DNA of 7,781 nt from Agrobacterium fabrum (lineage in GTDB: Bacteria; Pseudomonadota; Alphaproteobacteria; Rhizobiales; Rhizobiaceae), in the NCBI GenBank assembly GCA_003241215.1, contig QFOL01000183.1:1-7781 (forward strand), given 5' to 3'. Positions 1-6,676 of the stretch are shown here, piece after piece (within the stretch, counting starts at the first letter, position 1; each line of letters begins with the position of its first letter). Below the pieces are notes generated by a model. That model had not been told where the DNA came from. It saw nothing but the letters and a program-made list of their open reading frames with translations, and made no database searches. The translations under genes were made by a program, and so were the position numbers.

Positions 1-31
1 AGACGTTCGAATAAGGGAAAGACAGGACCGC

Positions 32-544
32 ATGGGGCAGGATCATATCCGTTACGACATTCTCGCACAGGATGCCCTTCGCGGCGTTATTCGTAAGGTT
101 TTGGGCGAAGTGGCCGCAACCGGCCGCCTGCCCGGCGACCATCACTTCTTCATCACCTTCCTGACCGGCGCGCCGGGCGTGCGGATTTCCCAGCACCTCA
201 AGGCGAAATATGCCGAACAGATGACCATCGTCATCCAGCACCAGTTCTGGGACCTGAAAGTAACGGAAACCGGTTTCGAAATTGGCCTCTCCTTCTCCGA
301 TACGCCGGAAAAACTGGTCATTCCCTATAACGCCATCAGAGGTTTCTACGATCCTTCCGTCAATTTCGAACTCGAATTCGACGTGCCTCTGGCTGAAGAA
401 GAAGAGATGGAAGACGCGGAGATCACCGCTTACCCCGTTTCCCATGAGGCGAAGCCGGCTTCCGCTGCCGAGACGCCCAAATCCGGCGAGGAAAAGAAGG
501 AAGGCTCCGTCGTTTCGCTGGATGCGTTCCGCAAGAAGCAATAA
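32..544 (+). CDS. sspB: SspB-family ClpXP adaptor (alphaproteobacterial type)
   Basis: In known SspB proteins the adaptor binds ssrA-tagged peptides released from stalled ribosomes and delivers them to the cytoplasmic ClpXP protease. Here residues about 5-118 form the compact SspB substrate-binding fold, recognisable by the early Y-D-I-L helix, the H-H-F-F-I-T-F strand, and the block around I-P-Y-N-A-I-R-G-F-Y-D-P (97-108). A flexible linker rich in Glu (122-130) and then Ala/Pro/Lys follows. The protein ends in a hydrophobic-basic tail (160-170, V-V-S-L-D-A-F-R-K-K-Q), the position at which SspB proteins carry the ClpX N-domain docking peptide. The 170-residue length fits the alpha-type protein. 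The ATG is preceded by an AGGA at 24-27 and a purine stretch at 13-20; only 31 upstream bases are visible, so the promoter lies outside. It is the first of three small co-directional genes. Identification is by remembered family pattern, not by a search. Confidence 0.93.
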   Translation: MGQDHIRYDILAQDALRGVIRKVLGEVAATGRLPGDHHFFITFLTGAPGVRISQHLKAKYAEQMTIVIQHQFWDLKVTETGFEIGLSFSDTPEKLVIPYNAIRGFYDPSVNFELEFDVPLAEEEEMEDAEITAYPVSHEAKPASAAETPKSGEEKKEGSVVSLDAFRKKQ

Positions 545-572
545 CGGCCTCTACCCTAAGCCTGCGAAACCC

Positions 573-579
573 GAGGAGA
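573..579 (+). promoter_or_regulatory. Ribosome binding site of the DUF4169-type gene
   Basis: GAGGAGA lies nine bases before the ATG at 589, a near-ideal Shine-Dalgarno sequence. It supports this start and independent translation of the 67-residue protein. The reading frames overlapping it upstream have no comparable signal. Confidence 0.75.
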
Positions 580-588
580 CATATCCCC

Positions 589-792
589 ATGGCGGCCGAT
601 ATCGTCAATCTGCGTCAGTTTCGGAAGCAGAAAGCCCGTAACGAAAAAGAAAAACAGGCGGAGCAGAACCGCCTGTCTTACGGCCGCACCAAGACGGAAA
701 AAAACCTCACCTCGGCCCTGAACCAAAAAGCCGAAAAGGCGCTCGATCAGGGGCGGCTTGAAAAGGGCGACGACGCGGACGGGAAAGACTGA
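589..792 (+). CDS. DUF4169-family small basic protein, function unknown
   Basis: This 67-residue cytoplasmic protein has no signal peptide or membrane segment. Its N-terminus (A-D-I-V-N-L-R-Q-F-R-K-Q-K-A-R) followed by a charged helix and the N-R-L-S-Y-G-R-T-K-T-E-K block (27-38) matches the pattern I recall for DUF4169, a small family of alphaproteobacteria with no assigned activity. Most of the chain is Lys, Arg, Glu, Gln and Ala and should be largely helical or disordered; the end is acidic (D-D-A-D-G-K-D). The gene starts 44 bases after sspB with a strong ribosome binding site, so it is probably co-transcribed with it. Residues 5-15 closely resemble the last 11 residues of SspB, the presumed ClpX-docking tail. 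This hints at a link to ClpXP, but that is inference. The family call is moderately sure; the function is unknown. Confidence 0.85.
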   Translation: MAADIVNLRQFRKQKARNEKEKQAEQNRLSYGRTKTEKNLTSALNQKAEKALDQGRLEKGDDADGKD

Positions 793-882
793 CGGGCCGC
801 TGCGGATTTCGCGACTGCCGGAAAAGAATCACAAAACAGGGACTTGCCGGGGAGACATGATTCAGACCTCTAACCGGACCCA

Positions 883-889
883 CCGGAGA
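883..889 (+). promoter_or_regulatory. Ribosome binding site of the ribbon-helix-helix gene
   Basis: CCGGAGA sits eight bases before the ATG at 898. It supports that start over the earlier ATG at 857, which is out of frame and opens only a 13-codon reading frame. Confidence 0.65.
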
Positions 890-897
890 CCGATCTG

Positions 898-1107
898 ATG
901 ATCCGCAAGCACTCCGCGACCCTGCACGGCCACCGCACCAGCATTTCACTCGAGGATGCCTTCTGGGACGAACTGAAAATCATCGCGGAGAGGCGCAAGA
1001 TCAGTTTCGCGGCCCTGCTTGCCGAAATAGACGACAACCGCTCCGCCGACAGCAACCTCTCCTCGTCCCTGCGGGTTTACGTATTGAACTGGCTGAAAAG
1101 CCACTGA
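898..1107 (+). CDS. Small ribbon-helix-helix domain protein (RHH_4 type)
   Basis: The 69-residue protein is essentially one ribbon-helix-helix fold. A short strand at 11-18 (G-H-R-T-S-I-S-L) would form the intersubunit ribbon. It is followed by a helix at about 20-33 (E-D-A-F-W-D-E-L-K-I-I-A-E-R), a second helix at about 36-47 (I-S-F-A-A-L-L-A-E-I), and a C-terminal helix at 54-67 (L-S-S-S-L-R-V-Y-V-L-N-W-L). The pattern R-T-S-I-S-L-E-x-x-F-W-x-x-L fits the RHH_4 family of alphaproteobacteria. Such proteins usually dimerise and bind DNA through the ribbon, so a role as a small transcription factor is plausible, but no target is visible. It does not sit beside a toxin gene, so an antitoxin role is unsupported. 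It lies 105 bases after the DUF4169-type gene on the same strand and may be the last gene of the sspB transcript. Confidence 0.85.
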   Translation: MIRKHSATLHGHRTSISLEDAFWDELKIIAERRKISFAALLAEIDDNRSADSNLSSSLRVYVLNWLKSH

Positions 1108-1430
1108 CCTTCTCGGTACAGACTGCGATAGCTAATCCGAATATTATCATCCTCGACTATAAGAATTTTCGCCTAAAACTCGTAACGGCGTGAAAGCATT
1201 CATTAAACATTGGCAGCCTAGTTTGCGCTACAAGGCATTTCCGTATTGCGTAGCCTTGCTTTCAAAGATTGTTTTCCGAGCTCTTCATTCCCCGCACTCA
1301 CAGTCTGGCGATCCAAGGTTTCTACCGTTCCTGAGGCGAATGAATACGGCCGTTATCGCCCCGGATAGAGCCCGAGGACGATGTCATTTCAGGGAACAAC
1401 CCTAAATTCTGCAAAACTGAAAAGCGATCG
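1108..1430. other. Non-coding stretch between convergent genes
   Basis: No convincing gene is present. The stretch is A+T-richer than the flanks: by hand count 22 of 60 bases are G or C at 1141-1200. A 71-codon GTG-started frame (1190-1405) has no ribosome binding site and a peptide unlike any family I know. The only local structure I see is a six-base inverted repeat, CAAGGC at 1231-1236 against GCCTTG at 1253-1258, followed by a loosely T-rich stretch (CTTTCAAAGATTGTTTT). It could be a weak terminator for the sspB-side transcript or part of a small RNA. No promoter stands out on either strand. Confidence 0.6.
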
Positions 1431-1473
1431 GCTCCTGCCTGACCGCAAGCTTACGGCGTGGCAGGAGCATTTT
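1431..1473. terminator. Hairpin over the AsmA stop codon, probable bidirectional terminator
   Basis: GCTCCTGCC at 1431-1439 and GGCAGGAGC at 1460-1468 form a perfect nine-base-pair, GC-rich stem. The 20-base interior can add an inner CCG/CGG pairing (1443-1445 with 1454-1456). On the plus strand it is followed immediately by ATTTT, so it could stop transcription arriving from the sspB side. On the minus strand the T-rich stretch starts only after seven bases (CTTTTCAGTTTT), a weaker terminator context. The AsmA stop codon TAA (1451-1453 on the minus strand) lies in the loop and the last three residues before the final T-P are encoded in the stem. The folding is read by eye; the terminator role is inferred. 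Confidence 0.6.
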
Positions 1474-4400
1474 CCGGCGCCAGCTGCCGAATGGCATTTT
1501 CCGTCGGAGGCACCACCAGAACCGGCGCGGACTGCCGCTCGGGTACCGGCTGCTGCTCCTGCTCTTGCTGTTGTTGCAGCCGTTCCTGCTGCTCTTTTTC
1601 CTGACGAAGACGCTCTTCGGCCTGGGCCTTCAGACGGGCCTCTTCCTCAGCCTTGGCCCTGGCTTCCGCCTCCACCCGTTCCTTCTCCGCCAGTCGCTCG
1701 GCCGCCTGGGAGCGATAAAGCGCCACTTCGCGGCGCAGTCGCTGCTTTTCAAGAACGCTGGCCTGCATGGCTTCCACCCGGCGGCGCTCCTTTTCGAAGG
1801 CGCGCAGCGACAGGTAGTTGCTCAGCGCCGAAACATCTGTTGTCAAAGCCGGAGCGGCAAGCGGGCCATTATAGTTCAGACGCACCGACGGCTCGGCGCC
1901 CGCGACCGTTTCGGTGCCGGGATTGAACAGGAGATCGAGATCGCCATTCACGGTCGACGCCGCGAGATCGACCGTCGCATCGGCGGCCAGCGTCACCGGG
2001 TCGATCCCCGCCCGCAGATTCTGGAAATGAAGCGCGCCGCCATTCAGCGAAAATGGCAGGGCGACATCGCCAAGCCCGATTTCACCCTGCCACAGGCTCT
2101 GGTCCACCAGCGGCCGCACCTTGGGCGCGTCAATCGGCTGCTGCAAGCCATCGGCCGCCTGCAGGATCGGCGGCAGGGCCCCCGGGTTCAACCCCTTCAA
2201 CACCAGCCCGCTGGCACGGATTTCACCCGAACCGCCCGCCGATTTCAGCATTTCACCGACACTTTTGGCGGTCGATTCCGCCGTCAGGTCGATGGCCACC
2301 CGGCCTGCCGCGACGGGACCGTTGGCATTGGCCCACAGAATCGGCTCGGGATTGGCATCGGTCACCGCGATCTTGGTGCGGAAAATGCCCGCGCCCTCGC
2401 CCGTCGACATGGCGAGCCGTCCCGTCAGCTTGCCACCCATGAAGGTGCCGGCAACATCATCGAGCGAGAGACTGCCCGCATCATGCGTGACCTTGGCCGA
2501 AACACCCGTGATCGTGCCGAAGGGGCCGGCTTCGAAGCTTTCCGCTTTCAAGGCAAGCGAAGCCTTCAACTGCGGGAACGCCGCCATGGCCAGAGGCTTG
2601 GCATTGAGTGCGCCGGTTTCCGGATCGATCACCGGACCGTAGATCGCATCACCCAGCCAGGCGAGATCGGCGGTTCTGACCGCAAGATCGCCGGTGACGG
2701 GATAGGGCGCGGCACGCTGGAACGCCAGATTGCCGGAAAAGGGATTGCCGCCCGCCTGCCCGCCGATTGAGGAAAGCGTGATCTTCTGCCCGTCGACGGC
2801 CACCTTGGCATTGGCCTTCAATGCCATACCGCCGCCAAGCTGCGGCAGACCAACGGCATTCATGATGAGATAAGGCTCGATATCAGCGCTTTCGAGCGCC
2901 ATATCGGCACTGCCTTCGCCGAAATTTGCGGCGGCAACGGAAAAGGAACCGTTCATCGAAAAATGCGTGCGTTCCGTCGAGAATCGCAGTTCGGTCTGGG
3001 CCGGTGAACCAAGAGTGCCGTTGAGCTTGACGGAGAGAAGCCCCTCGCCATCCGCATCGAAGGGCAACGGATCGAGCCCCGCCTGACCGAACAGGATGGC
3101 GGTCGACTGGTTCTTCAGCACCGCCTCCAGCGACATGGCCGTATCATCGGTGATAGCAAGGAAATCCGGCATCTTGGCGATGGCCGACAGGCGGCTGCCA
3201 TTGACCGTGCCGGAAACGGCAAGATTGGCCCCGCCATTTTCGCTATTGACCGAAATATCGACGGCAAGGTCGGAATTGGCATACCACGGCGCGCTTACCG
3301 CCAGACGGCTGAGGAACGGGTGGTTCGGCAGTTTCTGCTGCAGCATGGTGAAGAAGGGCTGCATATCGGCCGCATGCAGGTTCACCGTACCCTTGCCCGC
3401 ATATTTCAGCAACGAACCCTGTAGCTGGCCCGTCGCCCGCACCTCCGCACCGGCGATGTCGCCGGCCGTCATGTTTTCAAGCGAGAGAACCCCGCCCGCC
3501 ATGGTAAAGGCGGTCTCGACATGATTGGCGGTCACCCCGGCCATGTTGAAGCGGTCGGCCTTGAATTTCGCGGTGATTCGATGGTCGAGCACCGAGCTTC
3601 CGACCTGATCGCCAAGCGCCAGACTGCCAAGCGCCTTCAGCGCATCGAGATCGATTTCGTTGCCGGCAAGATCGATGGAAAGATTGGAGGTCTTGCCGTC
3701 GGAACGCCGCTCCAGCTCACCCTTCAGCGACGCATCGCCAATGGCAAGCTCAAGATTGTCGAAACGCTGGTTGAGCGTCGTCAGCGAGACATCGGCGGAG
3801 AAACCGGCGGCGTTGAGCTGCCGGATCGCCGGATCGACGGAACCGGAAAGCCAGTTCGCCAGCCCCGAGGGCTGGTTGGAGGCGAGCAACAGATTGCCGT
3901 TGAAGGCGGGGCCGCCAAGCAGCGTCAGCGAACCCTTGGCTTCGAGCTGTGTCCTGCCCGGCAGCGTCGCCACGGCATTCACCACCTGCCAGCCGCTGCC
4001 TTCCGGGCGCACATCCAGCCTGATGTCGCGAATGGTCGTATCGTCGGAAACAAGTGCGGGAAGGCTGATGCTTGCCTTGCCCGGGACCGGCGGCACCGGA
4101 ATGCGGGCCACCATGGCGGCGAAGGCTTCGATACGCTGGCGCACCGAGACGGTGGGCTGGCGTGACGTCTTGCCTGTCTGCACGACGGGCGGCGCAAAGC
4201 GGGCGACATCGATCTGCTGGCCATCGGCCGTCAGCAGGAATTCCGGCCTGGCGCCGGTATCGAGCGTCGCCTCACCGGTCACGACGTAAGGATTTTCGCT
4301 GCCGCCGAGTTCCATGCGGTAGCTCGGTATGCGCACGCTTTCATTGGTCAGTTCGAAACTGCCGCGGGTGCGCGGCGAAGAAAAGATCGATTGCCCCGCC

Positions 4401-5161
4401 TGCTGCTTCTGCTTTTCATCCTCACGGAAACTGAAGGAGAAGGAGCCGCTATAGGCGGGTTTACCTGCGGTCGCGGCAATGGCGCCGTCAAGATCGACCT
4501 CCACCGGATGCTCGTCCGGCACCACCCGAACCCTGAGGCCCATGCGGCCGGCGGCATAATCCGGCTCGCTGCTCGAAAGCGAGAATGACCCGGGATGGCC
4601 GTCAATGGCGGCGCGTCCCTCCGCCTTCCATGGGCCGGCCAGCGAATTGGCGGACATGTCGGCATTAAGGCCGGTCACGACACGGTTGCGGCCGGATTGC
4701 TCGTCGATAAATTCGATCTGCCCGCCTTCGATCTGCACGCTTTCCAGAACCACGGTGCGGGCGGGAATTTCCGCCCGGCTGCCGCGCATCCAGTCCAGCG
4801 TGCCGTCTTTCAGGAGCCTGATCTTGGCCTTGGGCTCCTCGATGCGCATGTCGAAGATGCGCGCCTCGCCGGAGAGGAAGGGTGCAAGCTCGGCATCCAT
4901 GGAAAAACGGGCGACCTGAATGAGCGGCGATCCATCCGCATCGGTTCCGGCGCGCACGTCATGCAGCGTTACCGAAGGGAATGGCAGGATGCGGGCTTCG
5001 ACGCGACCATGCACCACCACCTTCTTGCCGAGAATACGGCTTGCCTGGTCCTCGAAATCGCGGCGGAAATCCGTCCAGTCGACGAAATAGGGAATGAGCA
5101 GCGCTGAAAACAGCACCAAGGCCAGCAGTCCGCCCAGAAAAACCAGAATACGCCCGAGCAC
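1451..5161 (-). CDS. AsmA-family inner-membrane-anchored envelope protein
   Basis: This 1236-residue protein belongs to the AsmA-like group (with YhdP, TamB, YdbH), implicated in moving phospholipid or maintaining outer-membrane lipid balance. Residues 4-25 form one hydrophobic anchor without a signal-peptidase site; the remainder should lie in the periplasm. The N-terminal module is diagnostic: after the anchor comes P-Y-F-V-D-W-T-D-F-R, then A-S-R-I-L-G-K-K-V-V-V-H-G and I-L-P-F-P-S-V-T. A long beta-rich body follows, and residues 868-1118 look like the C-terminal AsmA_2 region. The tail is a charged, Gln-rich predicted coiled coil (1119-1204) and a Pro-rich end. The start is GTG, with AAGGGAGA at 5171-5178; an in-frame TAG at 5195-5197 and no ATG between rule out an upstream start in this frame. 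It lies 91 bases downstream of the D-lactate dehydrogenase-like gene. The exact lipid cargo or partner cannot be read from sequence. Confidence 0.92.
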   Translation of the reverse strand: MLGRILVFLGGLLALVLFSALLIPYFVDWTDFRRDFEDQASRILGKKVVVHGRVEARILPFPSVTLHDVRAGTDADGSPLIQVARFSMDAELAPFLSGEARIFDMRIEEPKAKIRLLKDGTLDWMRGSRAEIPARTVVLESVQIEGGQIEFIDEQSGRNRVVTGLNADMSANSLAGPWKAEGRAAIDGHPGSFSLSSSEPDYAAGRMGLRVRVVPDEHPVEVDLDGAIAATAGKPAYSGSFSFSFREDEKQKQQAGQSIFSSPRTRGSFELTNESVRIPSYRMELGGSENPYVVTGEATLDTGARPEFLLTADGQQIDVARFAPPVVQTGKTSRQPTVSVRQRIEAFAAMVARIPVPPVPGKASISLPALVSDDTTIRDIRLDVRPEGSGWQVVNAVATLPGRTQLEAKGSLTLLGGPAFNGNLLLASNQPSGLANWLSGSVDPAIRQLNAAGFSADVSLTTLNQRFDNLELAIGDASLKGELERRSDGKTSNLSIDLAGNEIDLDALKALGSLALGDQVGSSVLDHRITAKFKADRFNMAGVTANHVETAFTMAGGVLSLENMTAGDIAGAEVRATGQLQGSLLKYAGKGTVNLHAADMQPFFTMLQQKLPNHPFLSRLAVSAPWYANSDLAVDISVNSENGGANLAVSGTVNGSRLSAIAKMPDFLAITDDTAMSLEAVLKNQSTAILFGQAGLDPLPFDADGEGLLSVKLNGTLGSPAQTELRFSTERTHFSMNGSFSVAAANFGEGSADMALESADIEPYLIMNAVGLPQLGGGMALKANAKVAVDGQKITLSSIGGQAGGNPFSGNLAFQRAAPYPVTGDLAVRTADLAWLGDAIYGPVIDPETGALNAKPLAMAAFPQLKASLALKAESFEAGPFGTITGVSAKVTHDAGSLSLDDVAGTFMGGKLTGRLAMSTGEGAGIFRTKIAVTDANPEPILWANANGPVAAGRVAIDLTAESTAKSVGEMLKSAGGSGEIRASGLVLKGLNPGALPPILQAADGLQQPIDAPKVRPLVDQSLWQGEIGLGDVALPFSLNGGALHFQNLRAGIDPVTLAADATVDLAASTVNGDLDLLFNPGTETVAGAEPSVRLNYNGPLAAPALTTDVSALSNYLSLRAFEKERRRVEAMQASVLEKQRLRREVALYRSQAAERLAEKERVEAEARAKAEEEARLKAQAEERLRQEKEQQERLQQQQEQEQQPVPERQSAPVLVVPPTENAIRQLAPENAPATP

Positions 5162-5170
5162 TGACCTGCA

Positions 5171-5178
5171 TCTCCCTT
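5171..5178 (-). promoter_or_regulatory. Ribosome binding site deciding the GTG start of the AsmA gene
   Basis: On the minus strand AAGGGAGA precedes the GTG at 5159-5161 by nine bases. An ATG at 5169-5171 overlaps the end of this site, but it is out of frame with AsmA and too close to the site to use it. The GTG frame begins directly with the family's typical membrane anchor. Confidence 0.65.
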
Positions 5179-5252
5179 CGCGAACGCTGCAAACCTATTC
5201 TTTTCTGCCTTAACGGCAAGCAGCCTTTTGTACCAATCAATTGTGAGAATGA

Positions 5253-6665
5253 TCAGACAAGCCGGAACAACTTGCCCGGATTGAAGATATTATCCGGATC
5301 GAGCGACGTTTTCATGGCGCGCATCACATCCAGTTCATTTCCCGCCTCTTCGGCGAGAAAACTCATCTTGCCCTGGCCGATGCCGTGTTCGCCGGTGCAG
5401 GTGCCGTCCATGGCGATGGCGCGGCGATTGAGACGGGCGACGAAGGCTTCGGTTCTCGCAACGCTTTCCGCATCCTTGCCGTCGAACAGAATAAGGACGT
5501 GGAAGTTGCCATCGCCCGCATGGCCGACGATCGGCGCCAGAAAGCCGTTTTCCTCGATATCCTGCTGTGTTTCCACCACGCAATCCGCCAGCCGCGAGAT
5601 CGGCACGCAGACATCGGTGGAAAGCCCGTCGAGATGCGGCGCAAGCGCGCGGGAAGCCCAATAGGCGTCATGCCGCGCCTTCCACAGCTTGTTGCGCTCG
5701 GCCGCATCGCCCGTCCAGCGGAAATCGACGCCGCCGCATTCGGCGGCGATCTCGGCGAACTGCTGCGATTGCAGTGCCGCCGTTTCCTCGGTGCCGTGGA
5801 ACTCCACGAAGAGTGTCGGTTTCTCCGCATAGTTCAGGCCGGAATAGGCATTGCAGGCTCGCACCTGAACCTCGTCCAGCAATTCGATGCGGGCGACCGG
5901 AACCCCCATCTGAATCGTCATGATGACGGCATCGCAGGCCGCCTTGACGCTGTCGAAGGTGCACACCCCGCCGGCAATTTTTTCAGGAATGCCCTGCAAG
6001 CGCAGCGTCACGGAAGTGATGACACCCAGCGTCCCCTCGGCACCCACAAAAAGCCGCGTCAGGTCGTAACCGGCGGACGACTTGCGGGCGCGGCGGGCGG
6101 TGCGGATTTCCTCGCCATTGGCGACGACGGCGGTAACGGCCAGTACATTGTCCTTCATCGTGCCGTAACGCACGGCATTGGTGCCGGAAGCCCGCGTCGA
6201 GGCCATGCCGCCGATGGAGGCATTGGCGCCGGGATCGATGGGGAAGAACAGGCCGGTATCGCGCAGATAGACATTCAGGTCCTCGCGCGTCACGCCCGGT
6301 TCCACCGTCACGTCAAGATCTTCGGCGTTCACCTCAATGATACGATTCATCCGGCTGAAATCGATGCAGATTCCGCCGTTCGGCGCATTCACCTGCCCTT
6401 CCAGCGAAGAGCCCGTTCCGAAAGGAATGACCGGCACCTTGTATTGTGCGCAGACCCTCACCACGGCCTTCACATCGTCCGCACTTTCTGCAAAGACGAC
6501 ACCATCGGGCGCCTGCAGGGTCAGATAGGTGGTGGTGTGGCCGTGCTGCTCGCGAAACGCCTGTCCGGTCTGCAGCCTGTCGCCAAGCTGCTGCTTCAGC
6601 ACCGCGAGCACAGACGCGATGCCCTCTTCGTTTCGCTTTCCCGCCACCACGTCTTTCAGCGCCAT
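5253..6665 (-). CDS. FAD-linked D-lactate dehydrogenase (cytochrome-type) family oxidase
   Basis: This 470-residue flavoprotein should oxidise a D-2-hydroxyacid to the 2-oxoacid and pass electrons to cytochrome c or the respiratory chain, as in the D-lactate dehydrogenase/GlcD family. The FAD-binding PCMH domain covers about 50-230, with P-F-G-T-G-S-S-L-E-G (81-90), the D-P-G-A-N-A-S-I-G-G-M loop (145-154) and G-A-E-G-T-L-G (208-214). The C-terminal FAD-oxidase domain has H-A-G-D-G-N-F-H (382-389), G-T-C-T-G-E-H-G-I-G (421-430) and D-P-D-N-I-F-N-P-G-K (456-465). H382, H389, E426 and H427 occupy the metal and catalytic positions of the family. An ATG at 6684-6686 would add seven residues, but the ATG at 6663-6665 follows GGAGA (6672-6676) by six bases, whereas the earlier one has no clear site. 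No signal peptide is seen. D-lactate is the best guess; glycolate or D-2-hydroxyglutarate remain possible. Confidence 0.92.
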   Translation of the reverse strand: MALKDVVAGKRNEEGIASVLAVLKQQLGDRLQTGQAFREQHGHTTTYLTLQAPDGVVFAESADDVKAVVRVCAQYKVPVIPFGTGSSLEGQVNAPNGGICIDFSRMNRIIEVNAEDLDVTVEPGVTREDLNVYLRDTGLFFPIDPGANASIGGMASTRASGTNAVRYGTMKDNVLAVTAVVANGEEIRTARRARKSSAGYDLTRLFVGAEGTLGVITSVTLRLQGIPEKIAGGVCTFDSVKAACDAVIMTIQMGVPVARIELLDEVQVRACNAYSGLNYAEKPTLFVEFHGTEETAALQSQQFAEIAAECGGVDFRWTGDAAERNKLWKARHDAYWASRALAPHLDGLSTDVCVPISRLADCVVETQQDIEENGFLAPIVGHAGDGNFHVLILFDGKDAESVARTEAFVARLNRRAIAMDGTCTGEHGIGQGKMSFLAEEAGNELDVMRAMKTSLDPDNIFNPGKLFRLV

Positions 6666-6671
6666 CGTCCG

Positions 6672-6676
6672 TCTCC
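6672..6676 (-). promoter_or_regulatory. Ribosome binding site deciding the start of the D-lactate dehydrogenase-like gene
   Basis: GGAGA on the minus strand is six bases before the ATG at 6663-6665. The alternative ATG at 6684-6686 is preceded by TTTACGGGCAG, a poor match. The site favours the shorter protein beginning M-A-L-K-D-V. Confidence 0.65.

Noticed and set aside
1190..1405. 71-codon GTG-started plus-strand frame in the intergenic stretch
   Set aside because: There is no Shine-Dalgarno sequence before the GTG, the composition does not resemble the neighbouring genes, and I recognise no family.
1565..2770. 401-codon plus-strand open frame opposite the AsmA gene
   Set aside because: It is Arg/Gln/His-rich, has no recognisable domain and lies wholly antisense to a gene with clear AsmA features. 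GC-rich codon bias commonly opens such frames.
3521..4289. Two overlapping plus-strand frames (3521-4165 and 3660-4289) within the AsmA gene
   Set aside because: Both lie inside the AsmA coding region, overlap each other in different frames, and have no family resemblance or convincing ribosome binding site.
5202..5231. Small hairpin (TGCC 5206-5209 with GGCA 5215-5218) followed by TTTT on the plus strand
   Set aside because: The stem is only four pairs, and no plus-strand gene lies upstream for it to terminate. On the minus strand it is followed by A-rich sequence.
5235..5255. AATTGTGAGAATGATCA, resembling part of a lac operator
   Set aside because: Only a half-site-like match with no symmetric partner and no LacI-type gene nearby. 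It overlaps the stop codon of the preceding gene and is probably chance.
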